Part shown: piece by piece, positions 12,050-21,310 of the stretch
How positions within the stretch are numbered: position 1 is the stretch's first letter
Layout of the letters: every line of letters starts with the position of its first letter
Assembly (NCBI GenBank): GCA_963920635.1
Contig: OY987299.1
Location: 18,465,401 to 18,529,400 of the forward strand
Reading direction: 5' to 3'
DNA from: Pseudeuparius sepicola
Lineage: Eukaryota; Arthropoda; Insecta; Coleoptera; Anthribidae
Length of the DNA: 64,000 nt
The notes under the pieces: generated by a model
Told to the model about the DNA's origin: nothing
Databases searched by the model: none
The model's input: the letters and a program-made list of their open reading frames with translations, nothing else
Translations under genes and position numbers: made by a program

Positions 12050-12355
12050 ATGCAGTCGTTCCTGAATCACCTGAACAAGAATTTGATCGTCAAGAAATTC
12101 GAAAGCGTTCAAAATATGGAGGTGGATGAAAATTTTCAAATCACGAGCGTGGACAAAGTGAACACGCAATACGGAGAGAAGGTCTACGTCGAGTTCGAAG
12201 AATTTAAGACGGTGCTGCCGCAACGATACACGGCCGAGTTTACGCCCCAACGGATCGAAGAAATTAACAGGGATATCGGTAACGGAAGGAGGTATTACAT
12301 GAAGAGTCTTGTGCCCGTCGGCCTATCTACAAATATCGAATTTATTGTAGAATGA
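12050..12355 (+). CDS. Small virus-derived protein (101 aa), left copy
   Basis: This is an intact ORF from the first ATG after a TATA promoter, followed 84 bp later by AATAAA, so it looks like a complete one-gene unit. I do not recognise a named family with certainty. The middle segment, 'VNTQYGEKVYVEF' followed by a basic/aromatic stretch 'TVLPQRYT', resembles small beta-rich proteins encoded beside Polinton-like genes in arthropods, possibly single-strand-DNA-binding OB-folds; that is a guess from pattern only. No signal peptide or membrane segment is seen. The right copy (26430-26735) differs at one residue (Val for Gly near position 88), so both versions remain open. It lies upstream of the capsid genes on the same strand. 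Confidence 0.7.
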   Translation: MQSFLNHLNKNLIVKKFESVQNMEVDENFQITSVDKVNTQYGEKVYVEFEEFKTVLPQRYTAEFTPQRIEEINRDIGNGRRYYMKSLVPVGLSTNIEFIVE

Positions 12356-12439
12356 GAAAACTGGACATTTGAAAAATTTGAATGTGATATGCTGTAGTTA
12401 ATAGGAAAATATAACAAATATATATAATAATTGATTTCT

Positions 12440-12445
12440 AATAAA
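12440..12445 (+). terminator. Polyadenylation signal of the 101-aa gene
   Basis: AATAAA lies inside TAATAAACGTTTAAAA. The identical 16-bp string recurs at 15376-15391 after another ORF end, so it looks like a shared module of the viral genome. Confidence 0.65.
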
Positions 12446-12489
12446 CGTTTAAAAGCCATTTGTTTGTTTTTTCAACTCTTGGAAAAAGG

Positions 12490-12528
12490 TATAAATAAAA
12501 CTCATCGTTGTTCGTTCAGCTCAGTGTG
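12490..12528 (+). promoter_or_regulatory. TATA promoter of phospholipase-protease-penton unit
   Basis: TATAAATAAAA starts at 12490. An arthropod-like initiator TCAGTG is at 12521, about 31 bp downstream, and the ATG follows at 12529. The predicted leader is only about 6-8 nt, which matters for how the downstream genes are translated. Confidence 0.6.
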
Positions 12529-13317
12529 ATGTCGTCTTTCGCTGGAAGTGGATTGGTTAATAGCGTCATCAATAGGTTGCCAGAATTACACCTTCCCGGC
12601 TACCAGTACTGCGGTCCAGGAACAAAGTTGGAGAAACGCCTTGCTCGTGGAGATCCCGGCATCAATAAGCTAGACGCCGCTTGCAAAGATCACGACATCG
12701 CATATTCCAAAAATAAGTCTCTGGAAGAGAGACATAAAGCAGACAAAGAATTGGAAAATCGAGCGTGGGAGCGAGTGGTATCGAGGGACGCTAAATTCGA
12801 CGAAAAAGCTGCCGCGTGGTTCGTTACAAATACGATGAAGGTCAAACGCAAGGTCGGTATGGGCATAAATAAGCGCCCGGTTTCGTTTAAAAGAGACATC
12901 GTCAAAAAAGTTGAAAGATCTCTGAAAAAAACTTTGAGCAACAGTCAGTTGAATGACATGAAGCACTTGAAGAAAGCGTCGTTGGTTGCTTTAAAAGCGG
13001 CACGAATAGCCGTTAAGAAGGCGGGTGGAAAGAGGAACGTGAAAATTCCTCGCACAATTCCGTTCCAGCATACCGGCGGATTTCTTCCTTTACTGCCCCT
13101 CCTAGGTGCCTTGGGCGCCCTTGGTTCGGTGGCAGGCGGTGCCGGTGCTGTAGCCAAGACAATTATCGACGCAAAAAATGCGAAGAAGCTTTTGGAAGAA
13201 CAAAAACGGCATAATCGGTCGATGGAAGCCATCGGAAAGGAAGGCTCCGGCTTATATTTACGTAAAAATAAGAATGGATTAGGACTGTTCCTTAAGAAAC
13301 AAAAAAACTCCCAATGA
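12529..13317 (+). CDS. Phospholipase A2-domain virion protein, left copy (262 aa)
   Basis: The N-terminal part carries the parvovirus-type secreted PLA2 signature: calcium loop YCGPG at residues 27-31 and catalytic pair H55-D56 within DAACKDHDIAY. In viruses this domain acts on endosomal membranes during entry. Residues ~100-175 are very basic. Residues 183-212 form a Gly/Ala/Leu-rich hydrophobic stretch, and the C-terminus has a GLYL...GLGLFLKK repeat (241-257), a layout seen in PLA2-like proteins of Polinton/adintovirus elements and reminiscent of adenoviral core/membrane-lytic proteins. I chose the ATG at 12529 because it follows the TATA/initiator; the longer frame would start at a TTG. 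The stop overlaps the protease start as ATGA. The right copy has one extra residue and one Lys/Arg change. Confidence 0.88.
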   Translation: MSSFAGSGLVNSVINRLPELHLPGYQYCGPGTKLEKRLARGDPGINKLDAACKDHDIAYSKNKSLEERHKADKELENRAWERVVSRDAKFDEKAAAWFVTNTMKVKRKVGMGINKRPVSFKRDIVKKVERSLKKTLSNSQLNDMKHLKKASLVALKAARIAVKKAGGKRNVKIPRTIPFQHTGGFLPLLPLLGALGALGSVAGGAGAVAKTIIDAKNAKKLLEEQKRHNRSMEAIGKEGSGLYLRKNKNGLGLFLKKQKNSQ

Positions 13318-13685
13318 AGCTACCCAATAGACCGCTGTCCGACGAAGATATATTGAATTACGTCGAAATTTTAAAAATACCATATTTCAGAGGCGTCTTT
13401 ATGAGAGATACACTTCAGTCGACGCCGAAAAATTACGAAGCGGCCATTTTAAATTTAGACGTGCAACGCAACAAAGGAACGCATTGGGTAGCTTACAAAA
13501 AAAGAGGCTGTGCCGTAGAATATTTCGATAGCTTTGGCGCTTTGAAACCGCCCAAAGAACTGATTCGATATTTTGGAAAGGGTGTCAAGGTCACGTACAA
13601 TAACGACGCCTATCAAAATTTTAACGAAATAAATTGCGGTCATTTGTGCATTGAATTTCTCTATAAAAGGTGGGGGACAACTTAA
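13314..13685 (+). CDS. Adenain-type cysteine protease, left copy (123 aa)
   Basis: The predicted role is virion maturation by cleavage of capsid or core precursors. The order of visible catalytic residues fits the adenovirus-protease/Ulp1 fold: His57 in GTHWVAY, Asp72 in VEYFDSFG, Gln101 (oxyanion) and Cys108 in NCGHLC. At 123 residues it is shorter than adenoviral adenain (about 200) but matches the compact proteases of Polinton-like elements. The start codon overlaps the PLA2 stop (ATGA, 13314-13317), and the penton-like gene starts 12 nt after its stop, so all three probably share one transcript. The right copy differs at two residues. All catalytic residues are kept in both. Confidence 0.88.
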   Translation: MKLPNRPLSDEDILNYVEILKIPYFRGVFMRDTLQSTPKNYEAAILNLDVQRNKGTHWVAYKKRGCAVEYFDSFGALKPPKELIRYFGKGVKVTYNNDAYQNFNEINCGHLCIEFLYKRWGTT

Positions 13686-13697
13686 AAGTCGCCAGTC

Positions 13698-14426
13698 ATG
13701 TCATTGTTGTTTACTCTACACGGACGCACATCCACGCTCTCCATCGATTTTGACAGTCCGATAGTTTTGGACCCAAACGCCGAGTACGGTTTAGCTTTGC
13801 TGGGATTCCACACGTTCAACAGCATACCGAATATCGAAGAGGAGAGCGGCGACAACAATTTTCGTTATCTAACCGGTAGTTTCGGTGCTAGCAAAGAAAT
13901 ATCACTTCCCACCGGTTCATACGAGATAAAGAATATAGAAGAGCACATACGGAAGAATTTGAAAAAATCGGAAGACGAAAACGATAGCGGTAGCATATCG
14001 ATACAAGCGAACAAGAGCACTCTGCAGTGTGAGATCTACAGCGATCAATATACCATAGATTTTGTTACAGCCGGGTCTATTGGAAGACTTTTGGGGTTTT
14101 CCGAACGATACTTAGATAAAGGGAAAGTACACGTTTCAGATTTGCCGGTAAATATCATTAAAGTTAGAACGATACATATAGATTGTAACATCACAGCCGG
14201 TGCTTATTACGTAAACCGACCTACGCACACGATTTACGAATTCGCCGTTGGGGTCGACCCCGGTTACGCCATAGACGAAACCCCTAAAAATTTACTATAC
14301 GTGCCTGTCACGAAACGTGAAATAAACAACCTGACCATAAACATCCTCGATCAGAATTTCAAGCCTGTCAATTTCAGAGGTGAAGAAATTATCGTTAGAT
14401 TGGAAGTGAAACGACTGTCTATGTGA
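13698..14426 (+). CDS. Penton-like minor capsid protein, left copy (242 aa)
   Basis: The ORF is intact, with its ATG 12 nt behind the protease stop. The pattern 'YGLALLGFHTFNSIPNI', a later 'LPTGSYEIKNI', 'IGRLLGFSERYL', and a C-terminal 'NFRGEEIIVRLEVK' matches the single-jelly-roll minor capsid (penton-like) family found next to double-jelly-roll capsid genes in Polintons and adintoviruses; the family assignment is from remembered pattern, not from a search. In the virion it would form the five-fold vertex. It is mostly beta-strand-like with no membrane segment. The right copy (24356-25084) differs by a single Val/Ile. Near identity with no stop in either copy argues that the duplication is young or the genes are maintained. 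Confidence 0.8.
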   Translation: MSLLFTLHGRTSTLSIDFDSPIVLDPNAEYGLALLGFHTFNSIPNIEEESGDNNFRYLTGSFGASKEISLPTGSYEIKNIEEHIRKNLKKSEDENDSGSISIQANKSTLQCEIYSDQYTIDFVTAGSIGRLLGFSERYLDKGKVHVSDLPVNIIKVRTIHIDCNITAGAYYVNRPTHTIYEFAVGVDPGYAIDETPKNLLYVPVTKREINNLTINILDQNFKPVNFRGEEIIVRLEVKRLSM

Positions 14427-14460
14427 AATGCGTTTGGTTTTTGGAGGCAACTACCAACCG

Positions 14461-14468
14461 TATAAAAG
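14461..14468 (+). promoter_or_regulatory. TATA box of major capsid gene
   Basis: TATAAAAG followed by GC-rich sequence lies 114 bp upstream of the capsid ATG at 14582. The open frame at 14428-14634 spanning this site is therefore best read as promoter and leader rather than a gene. Confidence 0.6.
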
Positions 14469-14581
14469 GCGGTTTAGTGACCTCCGACCCTCATTGACGA
14501 AGACGTCATCGAAGTGGAAACACCATTGCAACTTGAATCTAACGCCGGAAAACCGTCGATTTCTAGAAGCACTCGGCTACC

Positions 14582-15316
14582 ATGTCGTTAACGCCGCAAG
14601 TATTCGACGTGCACCGCACTCCAACCTTCGATGAGTCCATTCAGCGATTAGAGCAACGAACATATTACCCGTTTGTGAAATCTTTTCTGAATAATGACAT
14701 TGTGGAAATAACGATTAACCAAGGAGACACTTGGTTATTGATGTATGACGCTGCAATTTATATCAAAGGTAAAATAGAGAAGAAAACGGGAACGGGGAAA
14801 TGTAGTTTTGCTAATAATGGAGGTGCGTTTCTCTTCGATTCGATTTCATATGAACTGAATGGAAAGGAATTGGAAATAGTTCGAAATCCTGGAATTGTGA
14901 GTGCTATCAGAACATATCTATGCTACGCCCCCAGCGATGAAAAATTCCTGGTAACTGCAAGTTGGTCTGGTCCAACCAAGCCTTTGACCGTAAATTTGGA
15001 TGGAACATTTAGCTTGAGAATACCTCTGAAACAATTGTTTGGAATATTTAACGATTATCAGTTGGCCACTTGCGGAAAACAAACTTTAAGATTAACACGA
15101 GCTAGAAACGATAACAACTCTTTACTTCTGGAAGATGATCCTGCATCTGCTGCTGAATTGACGGCAGAAATAACAGTTTCCAATGTCGAGTTAAAAGCGA
15201 AACATATTCAACCTAGCGATTTCATTAGATTGGATCTGCTTCAGAACCATGACGAAGCTGGAGTACAGAAGAAAACTGCAACAATATTTGAAGAATTTAG
15301 AAGCATTGAAATATGA
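14582..15316 (+). pseudogene. Major capsid protein (double jelly roll), 3'-truncated left copy
   Basis: Residues 1-221 match the right copy and belong to the double-jelly-roll (hexon-like) major capsid family of Polinton/adintovirus-type elements. The pattern includes 'INQGDTWLLMYDAAIYIKG' with repeated beta-rich segments, and 'SISYELNGKELE'. After codon 221 (base 15244) the sequence switches to DNA unrelated to the capsid gene, giving 23 foreign residues before a chance stop. The second jelly roll's latter part, present on the right, is missing. The protein would not assemble normally if made; that is inference. A TATA box lies at 14461. The break shares 'cttcag' with the intact order on the right. 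Confidence 0.82.
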
Positions 15317-15391
15317 ACTTATGTTATATGAAATTAAAATGAAGATAAAACATATTGACTTACACAATTAATTTTTAATAAACGTTTAAAA
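15245..15391 (+). pseudogene. 3' end of an unidentified coiled-coil ORF with polyA signal
   Basis: In the frame +1 to the capsid fusion, 15249-15371 is open for 40 codons and reads as a basic/Leu-rich helix (KLEYRRKLQQYLKNLEALKY), ending in TAA six bases before AATAAA (15377-15382). The terminator string TAATAAACGTTTAAAA is the same as behind the 101-aa gene, so this was probably the last exon of another gene of the same virus, brought next to the capsid gene by a deletion or rearrangement at 15244/15245. The 5' part is absent from the window. Similar helices end MADF/SANT-type proteins; I cannot assign a family. Confidence 0.6.
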
Positions 15392-15439
15392 ATCTTTTGT
15401 TGTGTTTTTTTATAAGAATCTTTGTGTTGAAGGGAAAAC

Positions 15440-15513
15440 ACCTGAAGCATCATATTATAATAAAACTCTCACTCTAAGCAATAATATCACTCTATTCCAC
15501 TGTTATGTGTATA
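15440..15513 (+). promoter_or_regulatory. Possible orphan TATA promoter at end of viral remnant
   Basis: Downstream of the polyA module the string 'catattataataaaactctcactct' (15448-15472) resembles the layout before the phospholipase gene (polyA, T-rich spacer, TATA). No gene follows: a foldback-type end CAGGGTGATTCTTC begins at 15514. Confidence 0.3.
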
Positions 15514-16980
15514 CAGGGTGATTCTTCACTTATACACATAAATTTGGAAAATTGTAGGTTGTCAAGTAATGGCTAATAATGAAAAAAAAAGTCTAATAAA
15601 ATTGTTATCGATAAGGTCTGCGTTTGTGATCTTATGAACCATAATTTTTAATTTATTTGTGCAAATAAACCCCGAATTGTTCAAGTACACAAAATTATAA
15701 CTCAGCTGTTGCGTCGCATCGGGTTACTCGCTGCGAACGCGTGACCGCATAGTAAATATATAGTAAGAGAAAACACGTGGAATAGTTCACGACAGACGCC
15801 TGCTTTGTTTGGTCGAGCACTCAGCGATTTTGCTGAAACCGCATATAGAACAATAGGCTACAAATTTCACCCGAAGGCCTCCGTCCGACTGGCATGTAGT
15901 TGCCCGAACAAAATCCACCCTTCCCCCTTGCACGCGTTTCGCGCATGCGCAGTTCCGCACTTTTGATACCTATGAAAATTCGAAAAATTTTGAAAATTTT
16001 TTATTCAAAAAATGTAATTTTAAAAAGGTCCTGATCCTATAATCCCGATAACATTTTGGGAAATTTTCATTTTTTGACGGTAAAATGTACAAGACAAGAC
16101 TCAGACGAATGTTTTATATACAAGTGCAGATAGAATTTTTTCGAGTGACTGATAAAAACAGTTATTATAATAGTTAATCGGAAGGCCCCAGATAACATAG
16201 GAAATTTTGTTTGAACAAAATCTGTAAAAAAATCCAAGACGTGAAAATGTAGGTAGAATTTTCGAATAAGTTTTGTATACCGGTAAAAATATATGTAAAG
16301 GTAAAAATAACGTCAGTTTCACTTGGAAAAAAATGATGAAAAAATTTCAGTAAAAAAAATACGATGTAGAGGTTGTGCCAAAAAAAATTGGAAATAATTA
16401 TTTATTCCAGTAAAATATACACAAGACCGAAAAAGGTAATTGCGCGGCTGTCCCATTTTATACACCCTAGCTGTTTCAGTTCATCTCGTTTGGAAAAATT
16501 TTAGGGGTTATTACTTTTTTAAATACCGGTTTCCTCAACCTTATTTGAAAGTAAATATTTTTTAGTTCCCCACAGAAGGAAATAATGACGATATTTTATA
16601 CCGGTGGATTCAAAAAATATATAAGGTTAGGAAAAAACCTTGGTAGGCAAACGCGGCTCTGCTGACCAGACAAAAAAAAACCTTAGTCGACAAATAATGG
16701 CCTATAAGAAGGGTGCGTGATTCCACTGCGTATCAGTTCGAGTGCTCCAAGATGCAAGTAAGTATATACCAGCTGTCTCATTTTTAAACAGCTAGATATT
16801 TGGAAACCTTTCGTAAAAAAATTCCCAAGGATTACATGAGCAAAAGAAAGAAAAAAATGTAAATATACCAGCTGTCCCATTTATAAACCGCTTGATATCT
16901 TGGAAACGAAAACTTATATAAAGGAAGTAAAAGCCATATCTTAATAGGCGGAGGACCGACTGTCATTCAGACAGGTGAAA
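15514..16980. other. Non-coding TE debris
   Basis: It begins with a single foldback-like end (15514). Repeated strings 'gctgtcccatttta' (~16448, ~16772, ~16867) and 'tcttggaaac' suggest decayed repeat units. No ORF with a recognisable domain is present. Confidence 0.5.
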
Positions 16981-16989
16981 AATTTTTGT

Positions 16990-17250
16990 GATTTTTTGTA
17001 GAAGTTTTTTGCCAAAAATTTTTTTTGTCAATTTTTTTTTGCCAAAATTTTTTTTTGGCAGAATTTTTTTTTTGCCAAAATTTTTTTTTGCCAAAATATT
17101 TTTTGCCAATTTTTTTTTTGCCAAATTTTTTTTTTGCCAAAATTTTTTTGTCAAAATTTTTGTTTGTAAAATTTTTTTTGACATTTTTTTTTGTCGAATT
17201 TTTTTTGCCAATTTTTTTTTGCCAAATTCTTTTTCGACAAAATTTTTTTT
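16990..17250. repeat. Poly-T/GCCAAAA minisatellite
   Basis: About 17 degenerate units of the form (T)6-10-GCCAAA(A) lie in a row. Open frames across it encode only Phe/Leu/Pro or Lys/Asn/Ile repeats and are artefacts of the low complexity. Confidence 0.85.
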
Positions 17251-17260
17251 GATACAAATA

Positions 17261-18851
17261 TAATTGCTAACGTTTAATTTGTTTACCCCATTTACGAAAA
17301 TGATAACAAAATTGGATCAGACAAGATGTTTTTTCGAAGTATAGTTTTTAAACACAGGGTGCCACCACCGGTTTTACGATATAGGTTTCAAAATGCGACG
17401 CAAGTACATAAAAAAATACCCTAGAGATAAGAAAACAAAATACAACTCACCGAAAGATCCTTGATGATGTATAAAAAGAAATCAGGTTACATCTAATGCC
17501 CCAGACAGTAAAATAAACATCCCCGAGCTATCAGATATAACCAAACATCATTTTTCTAACGGCACAGTCATTTTCACGGGAAAAACAACCAGTAACCGTT
17601 CAAATTCCATAGATAGGTACTGCCGTAATCCAAAATTTCACTGAACTACGCGTATCTATTATACTGAAGTAGGTACTGATACACTTCCATCTTTCCAAAG
17701 AAAAACAAACACGAAACTCAGACTTATCATATATTTATTACAACGCCTCGATAGAGTCTTTATCTGTGGCCACGACCGAGAATCTACTGAAGCAAGTGCG
17801 ACGCATAGGACGTGAAAAGTGCCGAGTTGGTTTTATTAAACAATGAAACTTATACCTACGTATATATAAAATAAATGAGAAATATGCCAGAGATGTGAAA
17901 CCTAATTGTGTTGCAAGTTTGAGCGTCCAAAAAAAAATATTGGCTTTAATTTTTTAAGGTGAGAAACACATCTAACAGCCAGTTTGGAAATATACAAGGC
18001 AAAAAAAGTAGTGATGTGGCTGTCCCATTTTATGTTTTATACAGGTTGGGTTATTTTAGAATAGTTGTTCAATAGACCGAGACAACATCATAAACGCTTC
18101 CCGTTAGAACAGAATGTGATGAAAAGAAAAATTCCATCTGGGTCAAGCTACTACATAACCAAAATAAAAAATACTGAACGTTATAAAATTTAAAAAATCA
18201 TATTTTCAACGGATTTTTATCCTCTGAAAATTGTTCTTGTGTAAAATTCAGTTTCTCTGGGTCAAGCTAGGTGGTAACTATATAACCAAAATAAAAAATA
18301 CTGAACGTTATAAAATTTAAAAAATCATATTTTCAAGGGATTTTTGTCCTCTGAAAATTGGTTTTGTGTAAATTGAGTTTCAATAAGTTACTAATTGAGA
18401 TAATAGGAAAAAAATCTTAAGAATCTCTTATAGAATTCTGAGACAACGACCCTGAGAGTAAATATCATACAAAAATCTTTGTGCGTTGACTTTCAACTCA
18501 ATTTAATAATTAGGTTTAATAATGACAATTTTCTCGATTATCTAGAATCAAAAATATTGCGAGTGGCAATTTTCTAGATATCATGTGAAGCCTTATTATT
18601 GCGTCGTAAGTTAGAGGATCCAAAAATATTGGCTTAAATTGTTTAGTAAATGCGATTAAAATATGTTTAGTTTATCAACAGTTAATTGTAACAGCTTATA
18701 ATCTTAGAAGCTAAACTCTTTAAAAAATTTTTTAGACAAAAAGTTGTAGTTTAATAATGGTCAGTTGGATTCCTTTTGAATCATGTTTGCATATTACCTA
18801 CAAGGAGTTACAACCTCAAAACATAGAAATCGCTCATTTTAAACCGATTTA
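17261..18851. repeat. Non-coding, with a ~120-bp tandem duplication at 18139-18380
   Basis: Two adjacent copies share 'gggtcaagcta', 'ataaccaaaataaaaaatac', 'tgaacgttataaaatttaaa' and 'ctctgaaaatt', with units starting at about 18139 and 18258. The remainder is AT-rich without genes. Confidence 0.6.
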
Positions 18852-19216
18852 ATAAAAATTTCACCAAAACAATACTTTCACTCATATGATACACTTCTGA
18901 TTAATAAAAAAGGCACCATAGGTAGTAATAATAAGATATTCAACGGAATTTTTATCGACTGTTTGCCCATTTTGCTAGCTTTTGGGGGTATTCCTTGATA
19001 TTTTAGACTGATAAAAATGAATAATAAAAATTAAAAATAAAAATTTCACCAAAACAATACTTTCACTCATATAATACACTTCTGATTAATAAAAAAGGCA
19101 CCATAGGTAGTAGTAATAAGTTATTCAACAGAATTGTTATCGACTGTTTGCCCATTTTGCTAGCTTTTGGGGGTATTCCTTGATATTTTAGACGGATAAA
19201 AATGAATAACTAAAAT
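18852..19216. repeat. Tandem duplication, ~183-bp unit, two copies
   Basis: Units 18852-19036 and 19037-19216 both contain 'tttcaccaaaacaatacttt', 'aaaaaaggcaccataggtag' and 'cgactgtttgcccattttgc', differing by scattered substitutions. Confidence 0.8.
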
Positions 19217-19399
19217 ACAAAACGCACTGTTGACTTTACTTACGTGAATAGTAAGCCTATAATACGTATCGAAAACAGAGAAATATTCAGGTCAAGAAAA
19301 AAATGGCCTAATTTACAATAAAAAATATAGCAGACAACATAGCGATGACACCGATTGACCCGTTTTGCTGGTAAAAAGTAAACAAAGGTACCTATTGCG

Positions 19400-19645
19400 A
19401 TTCTAATCAGGCATTTCCAACGGAGATGCCTTCAATACGCCCACGTGGGAGAGCCGCCGGTGTTTCGTCACATGCAAATCGCCGCTCGAGATAGAAGCAT
19501 CTCGGCCTTTCGACGCATTGCGCGCCACTTCGTTTGCTGAAATCTGGCCGCCGCGCCGCCGTCAACTTGCCCGGAGATGCCTCGCTACGTGGTGCGTCGC
19601 ATACTCGCCGTCGCGTGGTGTATGGGCGCCAGCTTTTGGCCAATT
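19400..19645. promoter_or_regulatory. CpG-rich island
   Basis: A short GC-rich block in AT-rich DNA, containing two inverted copies of 'ggagatgcc' context (19420 and 19573). The 80-codon frame across it has no recognisable domain. Confidence 0.3.
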
Positions 19646-20415
19646 TCAAGGGAATCGTTTTTCATATTTTTGACGGATTTTCGTCCTTTTTGCAGACGTT
19701 ACACTGCTAAATTGATCCGTTTTGCTGGCAAAAAATATTTCTATCGCCATGACTGAGTCACGACGCTTGGCCTTATGCGATAAACAATGTGTGTGGGTAG
19801 AGACATTCGCGGGAAAAGGTGTAACATAATATGCATGCTTTCTTCATGCAATGAATTGTAAATAAAATTCATACATCGAACTGTGACTGGTGACTGGATA
19901 AAAATGCCGTAATAAGAATCGACTGTTTTCATGAATAACCTCATTGAATTTTATGCAGTTTTAGAAAGTTAATGTGGGTTGGAAAATTTGTATTATATGC
20001 TGGATGCAGAGAAAAAGTGGAAATTTCATATAAGTTGAGCTGTTTATGAATGAAAAAAAGTTGAGAGAACAATACCTACTTATACAAACACAACAGAACG
20101 AGACAGTCTTAAAGAAAATGGGCAATTCACTCTTTGTGTATAGGACTCGAACAGCGACTTATTATTTTAATCGGTACTGTTGTAAGAAATTCAGAAATGG
20201 AATTTTGGTTTATTTAATAAAAATGTATACTTACACATTTTATCTTTATCTTTTTATGGTGCACTTTAACATATTTTCAGTTTGTAACATGTTTCTCAGG
20301 AGAACAAAATCAGGAAATACTTGTCTCTAGGATTATATTATTATTACATTTTAGTTTCAACATGTTTTTGCACTTATAAGGGAGGATAGAAAAAAACCAA
20401 AAATATACATAAAAC

Positions 20416-20424
20416 ATATTTATT
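20416..20424 (-). terminator. Polyadenylation signal of spacer gene
   Basis: On the - strand 'cacaataaatatg' provides AATAAA about 150 bp after the stop at 20568. A nearer alternative, 'tctttattt', reads in the wrong orientation. Confidence 0.35.
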
Positions 20425-20567
20425 GTGTATAAAAATATAAAAGAAAATATACTTAAAAGCTAAGAATACGTATTAAATTTAAAACTAAAAGAAGGATAGG
20501 TATCTATAAACAACGTTGGAAAATAAAGACTCAAAAATTTTTTAAAAATATTTAATGTGAGAAAAAA

Positions 20568-21310
20568 CTACTTTTTTACCACATTAAATCTTTTTAAAAT
20601 ACCAGCAGACAGCCGTTTATCCCTCTCCATTTTCTCAATTTTGGCTATAGATACCTGCTCCCTTTTTCTCAGTCGTTCTTTCTCTCTCCTAATAGTCGCC
20701 AGTCGATGTTGCTCCTCTCTCAAGGATTTTAGATTTTCGGCGTCCTTTTGTTTCAGCCCTTTTGAGACCTGTAATATATAGGAACCGAGTCAAGTACTCC
20801 CAGGACTAGTCAGCTCCTCGAATTCATCCTCGCTGTCCATCTGCTGACTAACACTAATGTGCACGTCACTAAAGGAGTCCTCGCTGTCCATGCCCAACTG
20901 ACGCATGTCTTTACCACCATTTCCTTTCAACTGTGGGTTATTCGTGTTTTCCACACCACACTGCTCGACGTCCTCTTGCCGATGAACCGGTGAAATAATG
21001 GAATTCGGACAGAATGCCATTATCTCGTCGTAACAAGGCACTTGGGAGGGCGACACGAAGGACGCACTATTCAAATCGGGCATGTTGTATGACTGTGCAG
21101 AGTCGATGGTTGGCTGAAAAGAAAAAAAATAATAAGTTTAATTTAGAAAAAAAGTATTTTTCAGAAATAAAGTTTAAAAAATAATTTTGTATGAAAAAAA
21201 TTGTTGAAGATTACCAGAAAACCAAGATTTATACTTACAGGCATTATTAGCATATTGCTAAGGATAGTAGGTTTCTTTGTCGAGAGAGACAACTTCTTAG
21301 GGTGCTGCAT
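20568..21310 (-). pseudogene. Two-exon gene in cassette spacer, with one in-frame UGA
   Basis: Exon 1 is 21310-21239 (24 codons), ending CCT|GTAAGT. The intron is 21238-21114 (125 bp) with a pyrimidine-rich acceptor ending TTTTCAG. Exon 2 is 21113-20568. Splicing keeps the frame. After ~131 codons there is a UGA (20792-20790, context ACT TGA CTC), after which the same frame stays open for 73 codons to TAG at 20568. The product has an acidic Ser/Asp/Glu middle (DSEDSFSDVH, DSEDEFEE) and a strongly basic coiled-coil tail (REEQHRLATIRREKERLRKR). No family is recognised; transposon accessory proteins often end in such helices. The UGA may be a disabling mutation, read-through, or a boundary of a very short intron (an AG lies at 20769-20770). 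A TATA box and polyA signal flank it. Confidence 0.5.

Larger units (their letters stand above)
11572..15244 (+). repeat. Left copy of inverted virus-derived cassette
   Basis: This segment is repeated in reverse complement at 23539-27785, with near identity across coding and non-coding parts. The outer limit is the shared 'ctct..ggttcaacgaatgttcata'; outside it the flanks differ. The inner limit is 15244, where the left copy switches in the middle of the major capsid gene to an unrelated sequence. Differences are few: single-base changes, a 3-bp indel in the phospholipase gene, C12 against C8 in a homopolymer (about 11910-11922), a palindromic extra segment near 11640-11705 in this copy, and a MITE in the other. 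No target duplication is visible at the outer ends. Confidence 0.9.

Noticed and set aside
12508..12528. Earlier start of the phospholipase frame
   Set aside because: It opens at TTG upstream of the predicted transcription start.
12529..13317. Parvovirus/densovirus origin because of the PLA2 domain
   Set aside because: No parvoviral NS1/Rep or VP jelly roll is present, and the neighbours (adenain, penton-like, double-jelly-roll capsid) fit Polinton/adintovirus-type elements, which also carry this domain.
14428..14634. 68-codon frame before the capsid gene (mirrored at 24148-24354)
   Set aside because: It contains the TATA box and overlaps the capsid start; identical copies are explained by the duplication.
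16963..17263. Lys/Asn-rich and Phe-rich ORFs
   Set aside because: Produced by the poly-T minisatellite.
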